A DNA stretch of 64,000 nucleotides from NCBI RefSeq assembly GCF_021730305.1, contig NZ_CP032674.1, forward strand, positions 1,039,001 through 1,103,000, given 5' to 3'. Made by a program: the position numbers and the translations under genes. Source of the stretch: Xanthobacter sp. YC-JY1 (GTDB lineage Bacteria > Pseudomonadota > Alphaproteobacteria > Rhizobiales > Xanthobacteraceae). Each line of letters begins with the position of its first letter. Position 1 is the first letter of the stretch. This document shows, piece by piece, positions 10,266-18,706 of the stretch. The notes beneath the pieces are model-generated. The model was not told the DNA's origin, searched no databases, and saw only the letters and a list, made by a program, of their open reading frames with translations.

Positions 10266-11546
10266 ATGTCCAACATCGCCATGTTCCACGCCCAGACCGC
10301 GCCCAACCCCTTCCGCGGCGGCGCGCCCGACCAGCTCATCACCAAGGCGACCCCCACGGCGCTCGCCTCGGCCGACTATGCCAACGCCACCGTCCGCGGC
10401 TGGCGCCGCGAGAATGGCCGGGTGGGCGTGCGCAACCACGTCGTCATCCTGCCCCTCGACGACCTCTCCAACGCCGCCTGCGAGGCCGTGGCCGCCCATG
10501 TGAAGGGCACCATGGCGCTGCCCCACGCCTATGGCCGTCTGCAGTTCGGCGAGGATCTGGAAATCCACTTCCGCACCCTCATCGGCATCGGCTCCAATCC
10601 GAACGTCGCCGCGGTGGTGGTGATCGGCATCGAGGACCAGTGGACCAACCGGGTGGTCGAGGGCATCGCCAAGACCGGCAAGCCGGTGGTGGGCTTCGGC
10701 ATCGAGCTGAACGGCGACATCGCCACCGTGGCCAAGGCCTCCTACGAGGCCAAGCGCTTCGTGCAGTGGGCCAACGAGCTGCCGCAGGAGGACTGCCCCC
10801 TCTCCGACCTGTGGATCTCCACCAAATGTGGTGAGAGCGACACCACCACGGGCCTATCCTCCTGCCCCACCGTGGGCAACATGTATGACAAGCTGATCCC
10901 GCACGGCATCTACGGCGTGTTCGGCGAGACCTCGGAAATCACCGGTGCCGAGCACCTGTGCAAGGAGCGCGCGGCCACCCCGGAAGTGGCCGAGAAGTGG
11001 TTCAAGATGTGGAAGTCGTACCAGGACGACGTGATCGAGGCTCACAAGACCGACGATCTCTCGGACAGCCAGCCCACCAAGGGCAACATCGCCGGCGGCC
11101 TCACCACCATCGAGGAGAAGGCGCTGGGCAATCTGGAGAAGATCGGCCGCGAGTGCCGCTACATCGACGCCCTCGAGCCCGCCGAGGCTCCGGCCAAGGG
11201 CCCCGGCCTCTATTACATGGACACCTCCTCCGCGGCGGCCGAATGCGTGACGCTGATGGCGGCGGCGGGCTACGTGATCCACACCTTCCCCACCGGGCAG
11301 GGCAACGTGATCGGCAACCCCATCGTCCCGGTCATCAAGATCTCGGGCAACCCGCGCACCATCCGCACCATGGGCGAGCATATCGACGTGGACGTGTCGG
11401 GCGTGCTGCGGCGGGAGATGACCATTCCGGAGGCCGGCGACGCGCTCATCGACATGATCGTGCGCACCGCCAACGGGCGCCTCACGGCGGCCGAATCCCT
11501 CGGCCACCGCGAGTTCGTGATGACCAAGCTCTACCGCAGCGCGTGA
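10266..11546 (+). CDS. suyB: (2R)-sulfolactate sulfo-lyase, large subunit
   Basis: 426 residues, homologous to the C-terminal part of UxaA/GarD dehydratases. It opens with the family segment [22 protein letters not shown] and contains [17 protein letters not shown] and [20 protein letters not shown], regions that carry metal and substrate residues in this superfamily. With SuyA it desulfonates (R)-sulfolactate; the sulfite must be exported or oxidised, and a TauE-type exporter lies 9 kb downstream. No sulfite dehydrogenase is visible in the window. The context with comC and slcC makes sulfolactate a better substrate than altronate or galactarate. Confidence 0.88.
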   Translation: MSNIAMFHAQTAPNPFRGGAPDQLITKATPTALASADYANATVRGWRRENGRVGVRNHVVILPLDDLSNAACEAVAAHVKGTMALPHAYGRLQFGEDLEIHFRTLIGIGSNPNVAAVVVIGIEDQWTNRVVEGIAKTGKPVVGFGIELNGDIATVAKASYEAKRFVQWANELPQEDCPLSDLWISTKCGESDTTTGLSSCPTVGNMYDKLIPHGIYGVFGETSEITGAEHLCKERAATPEVAEKWFKMWKSYQDDVIEAHKTDDLSDSQPTKGNIAGGLTTIEEKALGNLEKIGRECRYIDALEPAEAPAKGPGLYYMDTSSAAAECVTLMAAAGYVIHTFPTGQGNVIGNPIVPVIKISGNPRTIRTMGEHIDVDVSGVLRREMTIPEAGDALIDMIVRTANGRLTAAESLGHREFVMTKLYRSA

Positions 11547-11585
11547 GGGCAGGGCGGCCGGGAGCGGCCGCCTTCTCCCCGCACG

Positions 11586-11623
11586 AAAAAGGGCCGCCGG
11601 CAGGATATGCTGGCGGCCCTTTT
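11586..11623. terminator. Bidirectional terminator between suyB and comC
   Basis: A 12-bp stem (11591-11602 with 11608-11619, one G-T pair) with a GGATA loop. It has AAAAA on the left and TTTT on the right, so it can stop the convergent suyAB and slcC-comC transcripts. Confidence 0.85.
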
Positions 11624-11635
11624 CTGTTTCCCGTC

Positions 11636-12640
11636 TCAGGCGGCGGAGCGGCGCTGGAGGTCTTCCAGCAGGTCGGCGGGGATGGTGATGCCCTCGGCCT
11701 CGCTCACGGCCCGCGCCTTCAGCCGCCGCTCGCCGGGCAGGCGCGTGCCCTCCTGCCCCAGGATGGCGCCGAGCAGCAGCTCCAGCCGCACGAGATAGTC
11801 CGGCCCGCCCAGCCGCACCGGGTCCATCACCAGGAACAGGTGACCGATGGCGGGGGAGGGGCCTTCGGCAGTGAAGAAGGACGCCGCCTCGAAGCCGAAC
11901 TGGCCGCCGGTCAGCGCCGCGGCGAGGATCTCCACCATCAGCACCAGCGCCGCCCCCTTGGCATCGCCGATGGGCAGCATGGTGCCGGCCAAAGCGGCCT
12001 TGGGATCGGTGGTGGGGGTGCCCTGCGCATCCAGCGCCCAGTCGCCGGGAATGGGATTGCCGCGCTGGGCGGCGACCATGATCTTGCCGCGCGCCACCTT
12101 GCTCAGGGAGGCGTCGATGACGAGGGGCGCGGCATCCTTGCGCGGGGTGGCAAACGCGATGGGATTGGTGCCGAACACTCCGGCCTGCCCGCCCCACGGC
12201 GCGATGGCCTGCGGCGAGTTGGAGAAGGCGAGGGCGGCCAGCCCCCGCTCCGCCATCTGCTCCACATGATGACCCATGACGCCCGCATGGTGCGAGGCGA
12301 AGACGGAAACCGCGACAATGCCGCTCTCGGCGACGCGGCCTGCGGCGGCATCGAGGCCGGCGGCGATGGCGGGAAAGGCGAGGCCCTCGCGCGCATCCAC
12401 CCGCAGAGTGGAGACGGAGGTCCATTCGAGCGCCGGCTCCGCCTGTCCCTTCACCTTGCCGGAGCGGATCTGGTCCGCATAGGCCGGCAGGCGGGAGAGG
12501 CCGTGGCTGGCGATGCCGTCCGCGTCCGCCGCAACCAAAGCCTCGGCGGTCGCATCCGCCGCCGTGCGGCCGGCGCCGGCCGCGATCAGCACGGAGCGGG
12601 CGAGGGCGCGTGCCGCGTGGAGGGAAAGTTGCTCGCTCAT
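11636..12640 (-). CDS. comC: (R)-sulfolactate dehydrogenase, malate/L-lactate dehydrogenase-2 family
   Basis: 334 residues of the Ldh2/MDH2 fold. Visible family features are HGLSRLPAYADQIRSG near residue 45, the catalytic-region text SHHAGVMGHHVEQM and GVFGTNPIAFATPR, and GDAKGAALVLMVEIL in the nucleotide-binding part. ComC interconverts (R)-sulfolactate and sulfopyruvate with NAD(P)H. Its ATG overlaps the slcC stop by 4 bp and has AGGAG upstream. With SlcC it forms the known sulfolactate racemising pair: SlcC makes sulfopyruvate from (S)-sulfolactate and ComC reduces it to the (R) form that SuyAB accepts. Confidence 0.85.
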   Translation of the reverse strand: MSEQLSLHAARALARSVLIAAGAGRTAADATAEALVAADADGIASHGLSRLPAYADQIRSGKVKGQAEPALEWTSVSTLRVDAREGLAFPAIAAGLDAAAGRVAESGIVAVSVFASHHAGVMGHHVEQMAERGLAALAFSNSPQAIAPWGGQAGVFGTNPIAFATPRKDAAPLVIDASLSKVARGKIMVAAQRGNPIPGDWALDAQGTPTTDPKAALAGTMLPIGDAKGAALVLMVEILAAALTGGQFGFEAASFFTAEGPSPAIGHLFLVMDPVRLGGPDYLVRLELLLGAILGQEGTRLPGERRLKARAVSEAEGITIPADLLEDLQRRSAA

Positions 12641-13572
12641 GCCGCCTTCTCCTGAAGCACCTGCGCCACCGCGACGGCCACCGCCTCGCTGACACGCACG
12701 TTGGATTCCACGGTGACGCCCGCAATGTGCGGGGTGAGGATGAGGTTCGGCACCCCCTCGAGCGGGCCGCCGCCGGGCAGAGGCTCCGTCTCGAACACGT
12801 CCAGCATGGCGCCGGCAAGCCGGCCCGCCTTCAGCGCCTCGGCCAAAGCCGCCTCGTCCACCACGCCGCCGCGCGCGGCGTTGATGAGCACCGCATCCGG
12901 CCGCATGCAAGCGAGGGCGTCGGCGCCGATGAGCCCGCGCGTTTTGGCCGTCAGCGGCACATGGAGGCTCACCGCGTCGGCGTTCCGCAGCACCGCGTCG
13001 AGCGAGGCCGGGCGCGCGCCGTTGGCGGCGAAGGCGGGATTGCCGGCGTCGAGAAAAGGATCGTGGGCGATCACCTCCATGCCCAGCGCCACGGCGCGCC
13101 GCGCCGTCTCCCGCGCGATGGCGCCGAAGCCGACGAGGCCGAGGATGCGGCCGGACGTTTCCCGCCCCATGAGGCGCGTGCGCGGCCAGCCGCCGCCCGC
13201 CACCTCTGCGGAGGCGTGGTAGGCGCCGCGCAGCAGCATCATCACACCGCAGATGACATATTCGGCCACCGCCAGGTCGTTGGCGCCGGTGGCCGGGCGC
13301 ACGGCGATGCCGCGGGCGCGGCAGGCCTCCACGTCGATATTGTCGAGGCCGACCCCGAGCCGCCCCACCACTTCCAGCCCGGGCGCCGCCGCGAGCAGCG
13401 CGCCGCGCACCTGCGTCCGGTTGCGGACGATGAGGGCGCGCGCGTCCTTGAGGAGGCCGTGGAGGGCATCGGGCTGGTCCACCAGCGCCGGATCATAATG
13501 GACCTCGTGACGGTCGCGCAGCGCGGCGAGCGCCGCCTCGTCCATGAACTCGGTGACGACGATGTCGGGCAT
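12637..13572 (-). CDS. slcC: (S)-sulfolactate dehydrogenase, D-2-hydroxyacid dehydrogenase family
   Basis: 311 residues. The Rossmann motif is GLVGFGAIA (about residue 145); the catalytic Arg is in INAARGGVVDE, the Glu in DVFETEPL and the His in LTPHIAG, the Arg/Glu/His set of this family. SlcC oxidises (S)-sulfolactate to sulfopyruvate with NAD+. The ATG at 13572 (MPDIVVTEF) matches the family start; an upstream extension would run across the operator. It is the first gene of slcC-comC, divergent from gntR1, and controlled from the palindrome at 13652. A phosphoglycerate dehydrogenase label would be generic; context favours sulfolactate. Confidence 0.85.
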   Translation of the reverse strand: MPDIVVTEFMDEAALAALRDRHEVHYDPALVDQPDALHGLLKDARALIVRNRTQVRGALLAAAPGLEVVGRLGVGLDNIDVEACRARGIAVRPATGANDLAVAEYVICGVMMLLRGAYHASAEVAGGGWPRTRLMGRETSGRILGLVGFGAIARETARRAVALGMEVIAHDPFLDAGNPAFAANGARPASLDAVLRNADAVSLHVPLTAKTRGLIGADALACMRPDAVLINAARGGVVDEAALAEALKAGRLAGAMLDVFETEPLPGGGPLEGVPNLILTPHIAGVTVESNVRVSEAVAVAVAQVLQEKAA

Positions 13573-13651
13573 GGGCGTTTCCGGTTGTCGTTTTCGGATA
13601 TTGTCGTTCTGGGCGCGGAACGAGGGCATTGCATGCGCTTCTATTCCGTTA

Positions 13652-13663
13652 TCATATATAAGA
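13652..13663. promoter_or_regulatory. Shared operator copy 2, between slcC and gntR1
   Basis: TCATATATAAGA inside the longer near-palindrome TATCATATATAAGATA (13650-13665, 14 of 16 symmetric). It lies 80 bp upstream of slcC and 108 bp upstream of gntR1, so a single site can serve both divergent transcripts. Confidence 0.75.
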
Positions 13664-13770
13664 TATGAGACTGACGGGCGTTGCAAGCTCTACGGGGGGA
13701 GATGCAAGCCGGGCCAGCCGCACCTATAAGCGTCGGAGAAAGACGCGCCGGACCAGGGGGCGAGAGGATC

Positions 13771-14568
13771 GTGAGCAAGCCAAACATCGCCGCCGGGGCC
13801 GAGCCCCGCAGGGCGCAGGAGAGAAGCCCGGCCGGCGCCGCCCATCGCGGCGAGGGCGAAGGACTCGAATCCAAGCCGCTCTACCGGCAGGTCCGCGAAA
13901 CCCTGATCCGCCGCATGGTGGACGGCGTGTGGGCCCCGGGAGAGCCTCTGCCCAGTGAGATCCAGCTCGCCGCTGAACTCGGTGTCAGCCAGGGCACGGT
14001 GCGCAAGGCGCTGGACGAGATGGCGGCCGAGAACATCGTGGTGCGCCGGCAGGGCCGGGGCACCTTCGTCGCGCGCCACGACGAGGAGCGCATCCTGTTC
14101 CAGTTCTTCAAGCTGGTGGGGGATGACGGCGAGCGCCACTTTCCTGAAAGCCGGGTGCTAGGCATCGAGCGGGCGAAGGGAAGCGCCGCCGAATGCGCCG
14201 CCCTCGCCTTACCGCGCAACGGGCGCGTCCTGCGCATCCGCCGCCTGCGCACGTTCGATGGCGCGCCGCTCATCATCGAAAGCCTGATCTTGCCCGACCA
14301 GATGTTCCCGGGCCTCGCCGACGCGCCCGTGCCGAACAATCTCTATGGCCTCTACGCGCAGCGCTACGGCATCACCGTGGCGCGGGCGCGGGAGCAGCTG
14401 AAGGCCGTCGGCGCGGATGCCGACACTGCGGCCATGCTGCATGTGGAGCCCGGCGCGCCGGTGCTGCTCATCGACCGCCTCGCCTATTCGCTCGACGGCA
14501 CGCCGGTGGAGTGGCGCGTCAGCTTCTGCCTCACGGCCGGTTTCCACTATCTCTCCGACCTGACCTGA
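13771..14568 (+). CDS. GntR-family (HutC-type) regulator of sulfolactate genes
   Basis: 265 residues from the GTG at 13771, chosen because GAGAGG lies just upstream; longer starts at 13681 (TTG) and 13702 would add a non-conserved tail. The GntR winged helix-turn-helix (PLYRQVRETLIRRMVDGVW, LPSEIQLAAELGVSQGTVRKALDEM, RRQGRGTFVA) is followed by a UTRA ligand domain with LRIRRLRTFDGAPLIIES and VEWRVSF. It is divergent from slcC-comC and precedes the ABC operon. UTRA domains bind small metabolites; sulfolactate or a related C3 sulfonate is the natural guess. It shares architecture with the second GntR gene at 16.6 kb. Confidence 0.9.
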   Translation: MSKPNIAAGAEPRRAQERSPAGAAHRGEGEGLESKPLYRQVRETLIRRMVDGVWAPGEPLPSEIQLAAELGVSQGTVRKALDEMAAENIVVRRQGRGTFVARHDEERILFQFFKLVGDDGERHFPESRVLGIERAKGSAAECAALALPRNGRVLRIRRLRTFDGAPLIIESLILPDQMFPGLADAPVPNNLYGLYAQRYGITVARAREQLKAVGADADTAAMLHVEPGAPVLLIDRLAYSLDGTPVEWRVSFCLTAGFHYLSDLT

Positions 14569-14923
14569 TTTCTCCTAAGCCGTTGAGAAAAGTTCATCTT
14601 TCGGCGCGAAGCGGCCGCCGAAGTGGTGCGAAAAAACTTATGTCTTATATATGATAGTAGATGACCTTTACAGGCCTACCAGCCTTGTCTATCGTCATCA
14701 CACCTGAGGCGGCGCGACAGGAGTCCGCAGCCCGCAGGAAAAGCCGAAGAACGGCGGGGCGGATGCGCCATTTCGCGCGCCCCGACCGCGGGATCCCAAC
14801 AGACACGACAAGGCCTGCCGCCCCGCCAAGGGTGGTCCGGCACCATGAAGACCGGGAGCAGAAACGACGCCTCGCCAGAACGGCCAATAAAGGTCGCGGC
14901 GACAGGTCCCAAGGGAGGGATGC
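14569..14923. other. 355-bp leader region of the second ABC operon
   Basis: No gene is supported here. It contains the shared operator copy at 14643 and otherwise GC-rich sequence ending in AAGGGAGGGATGC, the ribosome-binding site of the ATPase gene. The roughly 260 bp between operator and start would be a long untranslated leader; no riboswitch fold was recognised. Confidence 0.5.
14643..14654. promoter_or_regulatory. Shared operator copy 3, upstream of the second ABC operon
   Basis: TCTTATATATGA, fitting TCWTATATAWGA, preceded by the AT-rich AAAAAACTTATG. It lies between gntR1 and the ATPase/permease genes. Confidence 0.75.
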
Positions 14924-15694
14924 ATGGGTTCGCAGAAACCTCTTCTGGAGGTGAGTGGCGTAACGCTGCAGTACAAGACGCCGAATCTACTCGTCACCGC
15001 CACCTACCGGGTGGATTTCAACGTTCTCGAGGGCGACCGCTTCATCCTGCTGGGACCGTCCGGCTGCGGGAAATCCACCCTGCAGAAGGCCGTCGGCGGC
15101 TACATCACGCCCACCGAGGGCGAGATGCGCCTCAAGGGGCAGGTGATCCGCGCCCCCGGGCCGGACCGCATGATGGTGTTCCAGGAATTCGACCAGCTCC
15201 TGCCCTGGAAGACCGTGCGCCAGAACGTGGCCTTCGCCCTCACCGCCGCCCGCAAGCTCAAGGGCAGGGAGGCGGACGAGCGGGCCATGCACTACATCGA
15301 GAAGGTCAACCTCACCAAGTTCGCGGACACCTATCCGCACATGCTCTCCGGCGGCATGAAGCAGCGCGTGGCCATCGCCCGCGGCATGGCCATGGAGCCC
15401 GACATCCTCTTGATGGACGAGCCCTTCGCCGCCCTCGATGCGCTGACGCGCCGGAAGATGCAGGACGAGCTTCTGCAATTGTGGGCGGACACCCGCTTCA
15501 CCGTGCTGTTTGTCACCCATTCCATCGCCGAGGCCATCAAGATCGGCAACCGCATCCTCCTGCTCTCGCCCCATCCGGGCCGGGTGAAGGCCGAGCTCAA
15601 CAGCACCACCGATCCCAAGGACGCCGCGCTCCTCGAGCAGCGCATCCAGCACATGCTGTTCGCCGACGAGGCGAAGGAGATCATCGATGCCTGA
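14924..15694 (+). CDS. ABC transporter ATPase (nitrate/sulfonate/taurine type)
   Basis: 256 residues. Walker A GPSGCGKST (about residues 44-52), Q-loop FQEFDQLLPWKTV, signature LSGGMKQR, Walker B ILLMDEPFAALD and switch His in FVTHS. A strong GGGAGGG precedes the ATG. It overlaps the downstream permease by 8 bp. The operon has no binding protein of its own; the two paralogous binding proteins at 17.6 and 25.9 kb, under the same operator type, probably complete it. It is a distinct paralogue of the ATPase at 4.6 kb. Confidence 0.92.
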   Translation: MGSQKPLLEVSGVTLQYKTPNLLVTATYRVDFNVLEGDRFILLGPSGCGKSTLQKAVGGYITPTEGEMRLKGQVIRAPGPDRMMVFQEFDQLLPWKTVRQNVAFALTAARKLKGREADERAMHYIEKVNLTKFADTYPHMLSGGMKQRVAIARGMAMEPDILLMDEPFAALDALTRRKMQDELLQLWADTRFTVLFVTHSIAEAIKIGNRILLLSPHPGRVKAELNSTTDPKDAALLEQRIQHMLFADEAKEIIDA

Positions 15695-16580
15695 GATCGC
15701 CACCCTGAAGGTCATTCCCGCCACCGAGGCGCGTCCGGAAATCTTTCGCGAGGACACGCCCGCCGACGCCATGACGGTGGTGGAAAAGCCGCTTTCCACC
15801 TGGGAGCTGCTCTACAACTGGAGCTTTTTCCGCAAGCTCATCATCCTCGCCGCGCTGGCATTGGCGTGGGAGATCTACGGGCGCGTCCTCAACAACGATT
15901 TGCTCTTTCCCACCTTCAGCGCCACCGTCTCCGCCTTCTTCACCAACGTGATGAACGGCGTGCTGCCGGAGCGCGCGTGGGGGTCGCTGCGGGTGCTGCT
16001 GATGGGATACGCCATCGGCATCACGCTGGCGGCGGTGCTGACGGCACTCGCCATCGCCTCGCGCATCGGCACGGACTTCCTGGAGACCATGACCTCCATG
16101 TTCAATCCGCTGCCGGCCATCGCACTGCTGCCGCTGGCGCTGATCTGGTTCGGGCTCGGCACCGCCAGCCTGGTCTTCGTGCTGGTGCACTCGGTGACAT
16201 GGGCCATCGCCCTCAACACCCACTCGGGCTTTCTCTCGGTGAGCCGGACGCTGAAGATGGTGGGCCGGAACTACGGGCTGAGGGGGCCGCGCTTCATCGC
16301 CACCATCCTCATCCCGGCGGCGTTTCCCTCCATCCTCACCGGGCTGAAGATCGGCTGGGCGTTTGCGTGGCGCACGCTGATCGCGGCGGAGCTGGTCTTC
16401 GGCGTGTCGTCCGGCTCCGGCGGCCTCGGCTGGTTCATCTTCGAGAACAAGAACATGCTGGACATCTCCAACGTGTTCGCCGGCCTCCTGACGGTGATCC
16501 TCATCGGCCTCGTGGTGGAAAACCTGATCTTCCAGACCATCGAGCGCCACACCATCCAGCGATGGGGCATGCAGGCCTGA
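15687..16580 (+). CDS. ABC transporter permease (SsuC/TauC family)
   Basis: 297 residues with about six membrane helices and a long cytoplasmic N-terminus of about 45 residues. Family stretches are NPLPAIALLPLALIWFGLGTASLVF and a loop equivalent to EAA (LKMVGRNYGLRGPRFIATILIPAAFP), although the Glu-Ala-Ala core itself is poorly kept. One permease gene implies a homodimer, unlike the DHPS transporter. A perfect hairpin terminator follows within 26 bp. Confidence 0.9.
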   Translation: MPEIATLKVIPATEARPEIFREDTPADAMTVVEKPLSTWELLYNWSFFRKLIILAALALAWEIYGRVLNNDLLFPTFSATVSAFFTNVMNGVLPERAWGSLRVLLMGYAIGITLAAVLTALAIASRIGTDFLETMTSMFNPLPAIALLPLALIWFGLGTASLVFVLVHSVTWAIALNTHSGFLSVSRTLKMVGRNYGLRGPRFIATILIPAAFPSILTGLKIGWAFAWRTLIAAELVFGVSSGSGGLGWFIFENKNMLDISNVFAGLLTVILIGLVVENLIFQTIERHTIQRWGMQA

Positions 16581-16605
16581 GCGGCGCCGGGAGGCGCGAA
16601 GCTTG

Positions 16606-16629
16606 GACCGCCCTCACTCGAGGGCGGTC
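16606..16629. terminator. Terminator after the second ABC operon, inside the gntR2 3' end
   Basis: GACCGCCCTC/GAGGGCGGTC, a perfect 10-bp stem with a 4-nt ACTC loop, followed by TTGTATTT on the plus strand. It overlaps the gntR2 stop codon at 16614-16616, so it serves a convergent gene pair. Confidence 0.75.
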
Positions 16630-17366
16630 TTGTATTTGAGGTGGGCGGTGAAGCTCTCGCGATATTCCACGCGCCGTCCATCGAGCGCGTAGGCGACGCG
16701 TCGCACCTCCAGAACCGGGGCGCCCATCGCGATGCCCAGGTGCTGCGCCATGAGGGCGTCCGCCATCGCCAGGCCCACCTCGTCCATGGTGCGCATGATG
16801 GTGACGCCGCAGCGCTCCTGATAGAAGACGTACACCTCCTCCACGATATCCTCGCCGGTCTCCAGCCCCAGCGCGGCGAAGGTCTGCGCCGGCAGCGCCA
16901 GGCGTTCGTAGACCAGCGGCTGGTCCTTCTCACTGCGGATGCGGGTGAGCGCCAGCACCTTGCCATTGGGATCGAGATCGAGCTGCCGGCGCTCTTCGGC
17001 ACTCGCCGCGCGAACGGTCTGGGTGAGGAGATGCGCCACCGGATCGAGCGGACGCCCATCCCCGTGCACGAAGCGCAGGAAGCGGAAGCGCGACTTGGCG
17101 CTGGAGTGGGGCACCACCCGCGTGCCGCGTCCGTGCTGACGCTCCAGAAGCCCGTGGATCACCAGTTCCTCGGTGGCCTTGCGGATGGTGCCGATGGACA
17201 CGCCCAGCTCGCCGCAGAGCTGCTGCTCGCTCGGCAAATAGCCGCCGGGCTTCCAGACGCCATCGATGATGCGCTTCAGCAGCAGGTCGCGTGTCTGCTG
17301 GTAAAGCGGCCGTGCCTCGATGGCCGTGGCGCGGGCGTTTGTGGGGGCGATAGATTCCGATGTCAT
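16614..17366 (-). CDS. GntR-family (HutC-type) regulator, second copy
   Basis: 250 residues. N-terminal winged helix (PLYQQTRDLLLKRIIDGVW, LPSEQQLCGELGVSIGTIRKATEEL, RQHGRGTRVV) and C-terminal UTRA domain (LALTRIRSEKDQPLVYERLALP, VEYRESFTAHLKY). Its recognition helix (SIGTIRKATEEL) closely resembles that of GntR1 (SQGTVRKALDEM), so both may bind the same palindrome with different ligands. The start codon lies inside operator copy 4, which would give tight autorepression. It is divergent from the binding protein that heads the SDH/fumarase-like operon. Confidence 0.9.
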   Translation of the reverse strand: MTSESIAPTNARATAIEARPLYQQTRDLLLKRIIDGVWKPGGYLPSEQQLCGELGVSIGTIRKATEELVIHGLLERQHGRGTRVVPHSSAKSRFRFLRFVHGDGRPLDPVAHLLTQTVRAASAEERRQLDLDPNGKVLALTRIRSEKDQPLVYERLALPAQTFAALGLETGEDIVEEVYVFYQERCGVTIMRTMDEVGLAMADALMAQHLGIAMGAPVLEVRRVAYALDGRRVEYRESFTAHLKYKTALE

Positions 17367-17375
17367 ATATATGAC
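17362..17375. promoter_or_regulatory. Shared operator copy 4, over the gntR2 start codon
   Basis: GTCATATATATGAC, a perfect 14-bp palindrome containing TCATATATATGA. It includes the gntR2 ATG (17366-17364, minus strand) and lies 9 bp upstream of the -35 box of the plus-strand promoter. Confidence 0.75.
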
Positions 17376-17384
17376 CTAAGACTA

Positions 17385-17412
17385 TTGACACCTGTCTTGC
17401 CGAGGGTACTCT
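17385..17412 (+). promoter_or_regulatory. Promoter of the SDH/fumarase-like operon
   Basis: TTGACA (17385-17390), a 16-bp spacer, TACTCT (17407-17412). It is directly downstream of operator copy 4 and about 180 bp before the first gene of the operon at 17594. Confidence 0.5.
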
Positions 17413-17593
17413 GCCCCTGCCGACACTCAATCGGAAAATGGTCGCGCGCCGGAATCAAAACCCGAGCGGACATGTCCATCGGCCTTTGATCCCGGAAACG
17501 AAAACAAGACCGCACGCCCGCAGCGCGCGGCCAGGGCAGCCCTCGGCATGCCGGCTGCGAGGCGCCAGGGAGTCTGCCACCAGGGAGAACGCA

Positions 17594-18616
17594 ATGGGTC
17601 TCTTCTTCAAACGCGCGGCCGTGTTCGCCGCCGCAGCGCTAGCCCTTGTTCCGCTGTCGCTCGCCGCAGGAGCGGCGCGCGCGGAAACCGGAACGGTCCG
17701 CCTCGCCAAGCAGTTCGGCATCTCCTATCTGCCGATGACGGTGATGGAGGAGTTGAACCTCATCGAGAAGCAGGCCAGCGCCAAGGGCTTTGCCCTGAAG
17801 ACCGAATGGCTGCGCTTTACCGGCGGCTCGGGCATGAACGAAGCCCTCATCTCCGGCAATCTGGATATCGCCGCCGGCGGCGTCGGGCCGATGCTCACCA
17901 TCTGGGCCCGCACCCGCGGCAATCTCAAGGTGAAAGGCATCGCGGCGCTGAACGCCATGCCGCTCTACCTCGTCTCGGTGAACCCGAACGTGAAGACCAT
18001 CAAGGACTTCACCGCCGCCGACAAGATCGCCCTGCCGGCGGTGAAGACCTCCATCCAGGCGGTGACGCTGCAGATGGCCGCCGAGCAGGCCTTCGGCGCG
18101 GGCCAGCAGAACAAGCTGGATTCCCTGACCGTCTCCATGGGTCACCCGGACGCCCAGCTCACCATGATGGGCGGCAAGTCCGAGGTGACCGCGCATTTCG
18201 GCTCCTCCCCCTTCCAGGAACTGGAGCTGAAGGATCCGCGCGCCCACAAGGTGCTGGACAGCTATCAGGTGCTTGGCGGGCCGCACACCTTCAACGTCAT
18301 CTGGACCACCGAGAAGTTCGCCACCGAGAACCCCAAGGCCCTCGCCGCCGTCCTCGCCGCGCTGGAGGAGGCCAATGCCCTGATCCGCAAGGATCCTGCC
18401 GCCATGGCCGCGCTGTGGATCAAGGCCGAGGGCTCCAAGATGAGCGTCGACGAGGCGGTGGCCATCATCAAGGCGCCGGAGAACGAGTGGACCACCACCC
18501 CGAAGAAGGTGCTGTCCTATCTCGATTACATGCACCGGGCCGGCCTCGTCGGTGCCACCACCAAGGACTGGAAGGACATCTTCTTCCCCGCCATCCACGG
18601 TGCGCCGGGGGGCTGA
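17594..18616 (+). CDS. ABC transporter periplasmic binding protein, first of a paralogous pair
   Basis: 340 residues. The signal peptide has a cut site near GAARA|ET (about residue 30). Mature sequence opens VRLAKQFGISYLPMTVMEELNLIEKQ, an NMT1/SsuA-like fold; GSGMNEALISGNLDIAAGGVGPML lines the presumed cleft. GGGAG is placed before the ATG. It shares blocks such as KDFTAADKIALPAVK, HTFNVIWTTEKFA and the tail DWKDIFFPAIHG with the binding protein at 25.9 kb. These two bracket the same operon and probably feed the ATPase/permease at 14.9-16.6 kb, which lacks its own binding protein. The ligand is probably a sulfonated C3 acid. Confidence 0.88.
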   Translation: MGLFFKRAAVFAAAALALVPLSLAAGAARAETGTVRLAKQFGISYLPMTVMEELNLIEKQASAKGFALKTEWLRFTGGSGMNEALISGNLDIAAGGVGPMLTIWARTRGNLKVKGIAALNAMPLYLVSVNPNVKTIKDFTAADKIALPAVKTSIQAVTLQMAAEQAFGAGQQNKLDSLTVSMGHPDAQLTMMGGKSEVTAHFGSSPFQELELKDPRAHKVLDSYQVLGGPHTFNVIWTTEKFATENPKALAAVLAALEEANALIRKDPAAMAALWIKAEGSKMSVDEAVAIIKAPENEWTTTPKKVLSYLDYMHRAGLVGATTKDWKDIFFPAIHGAPGG

Positions 18617-18706
18617 ATATCTCCTAGGCCGGCGCGCGGCCATCGCGTGCCCTCCCGTCGCGGGCGGCAGCCTGCGGCGTCTCAAGAAGCCCTCAGGACG
18701 AACGAC

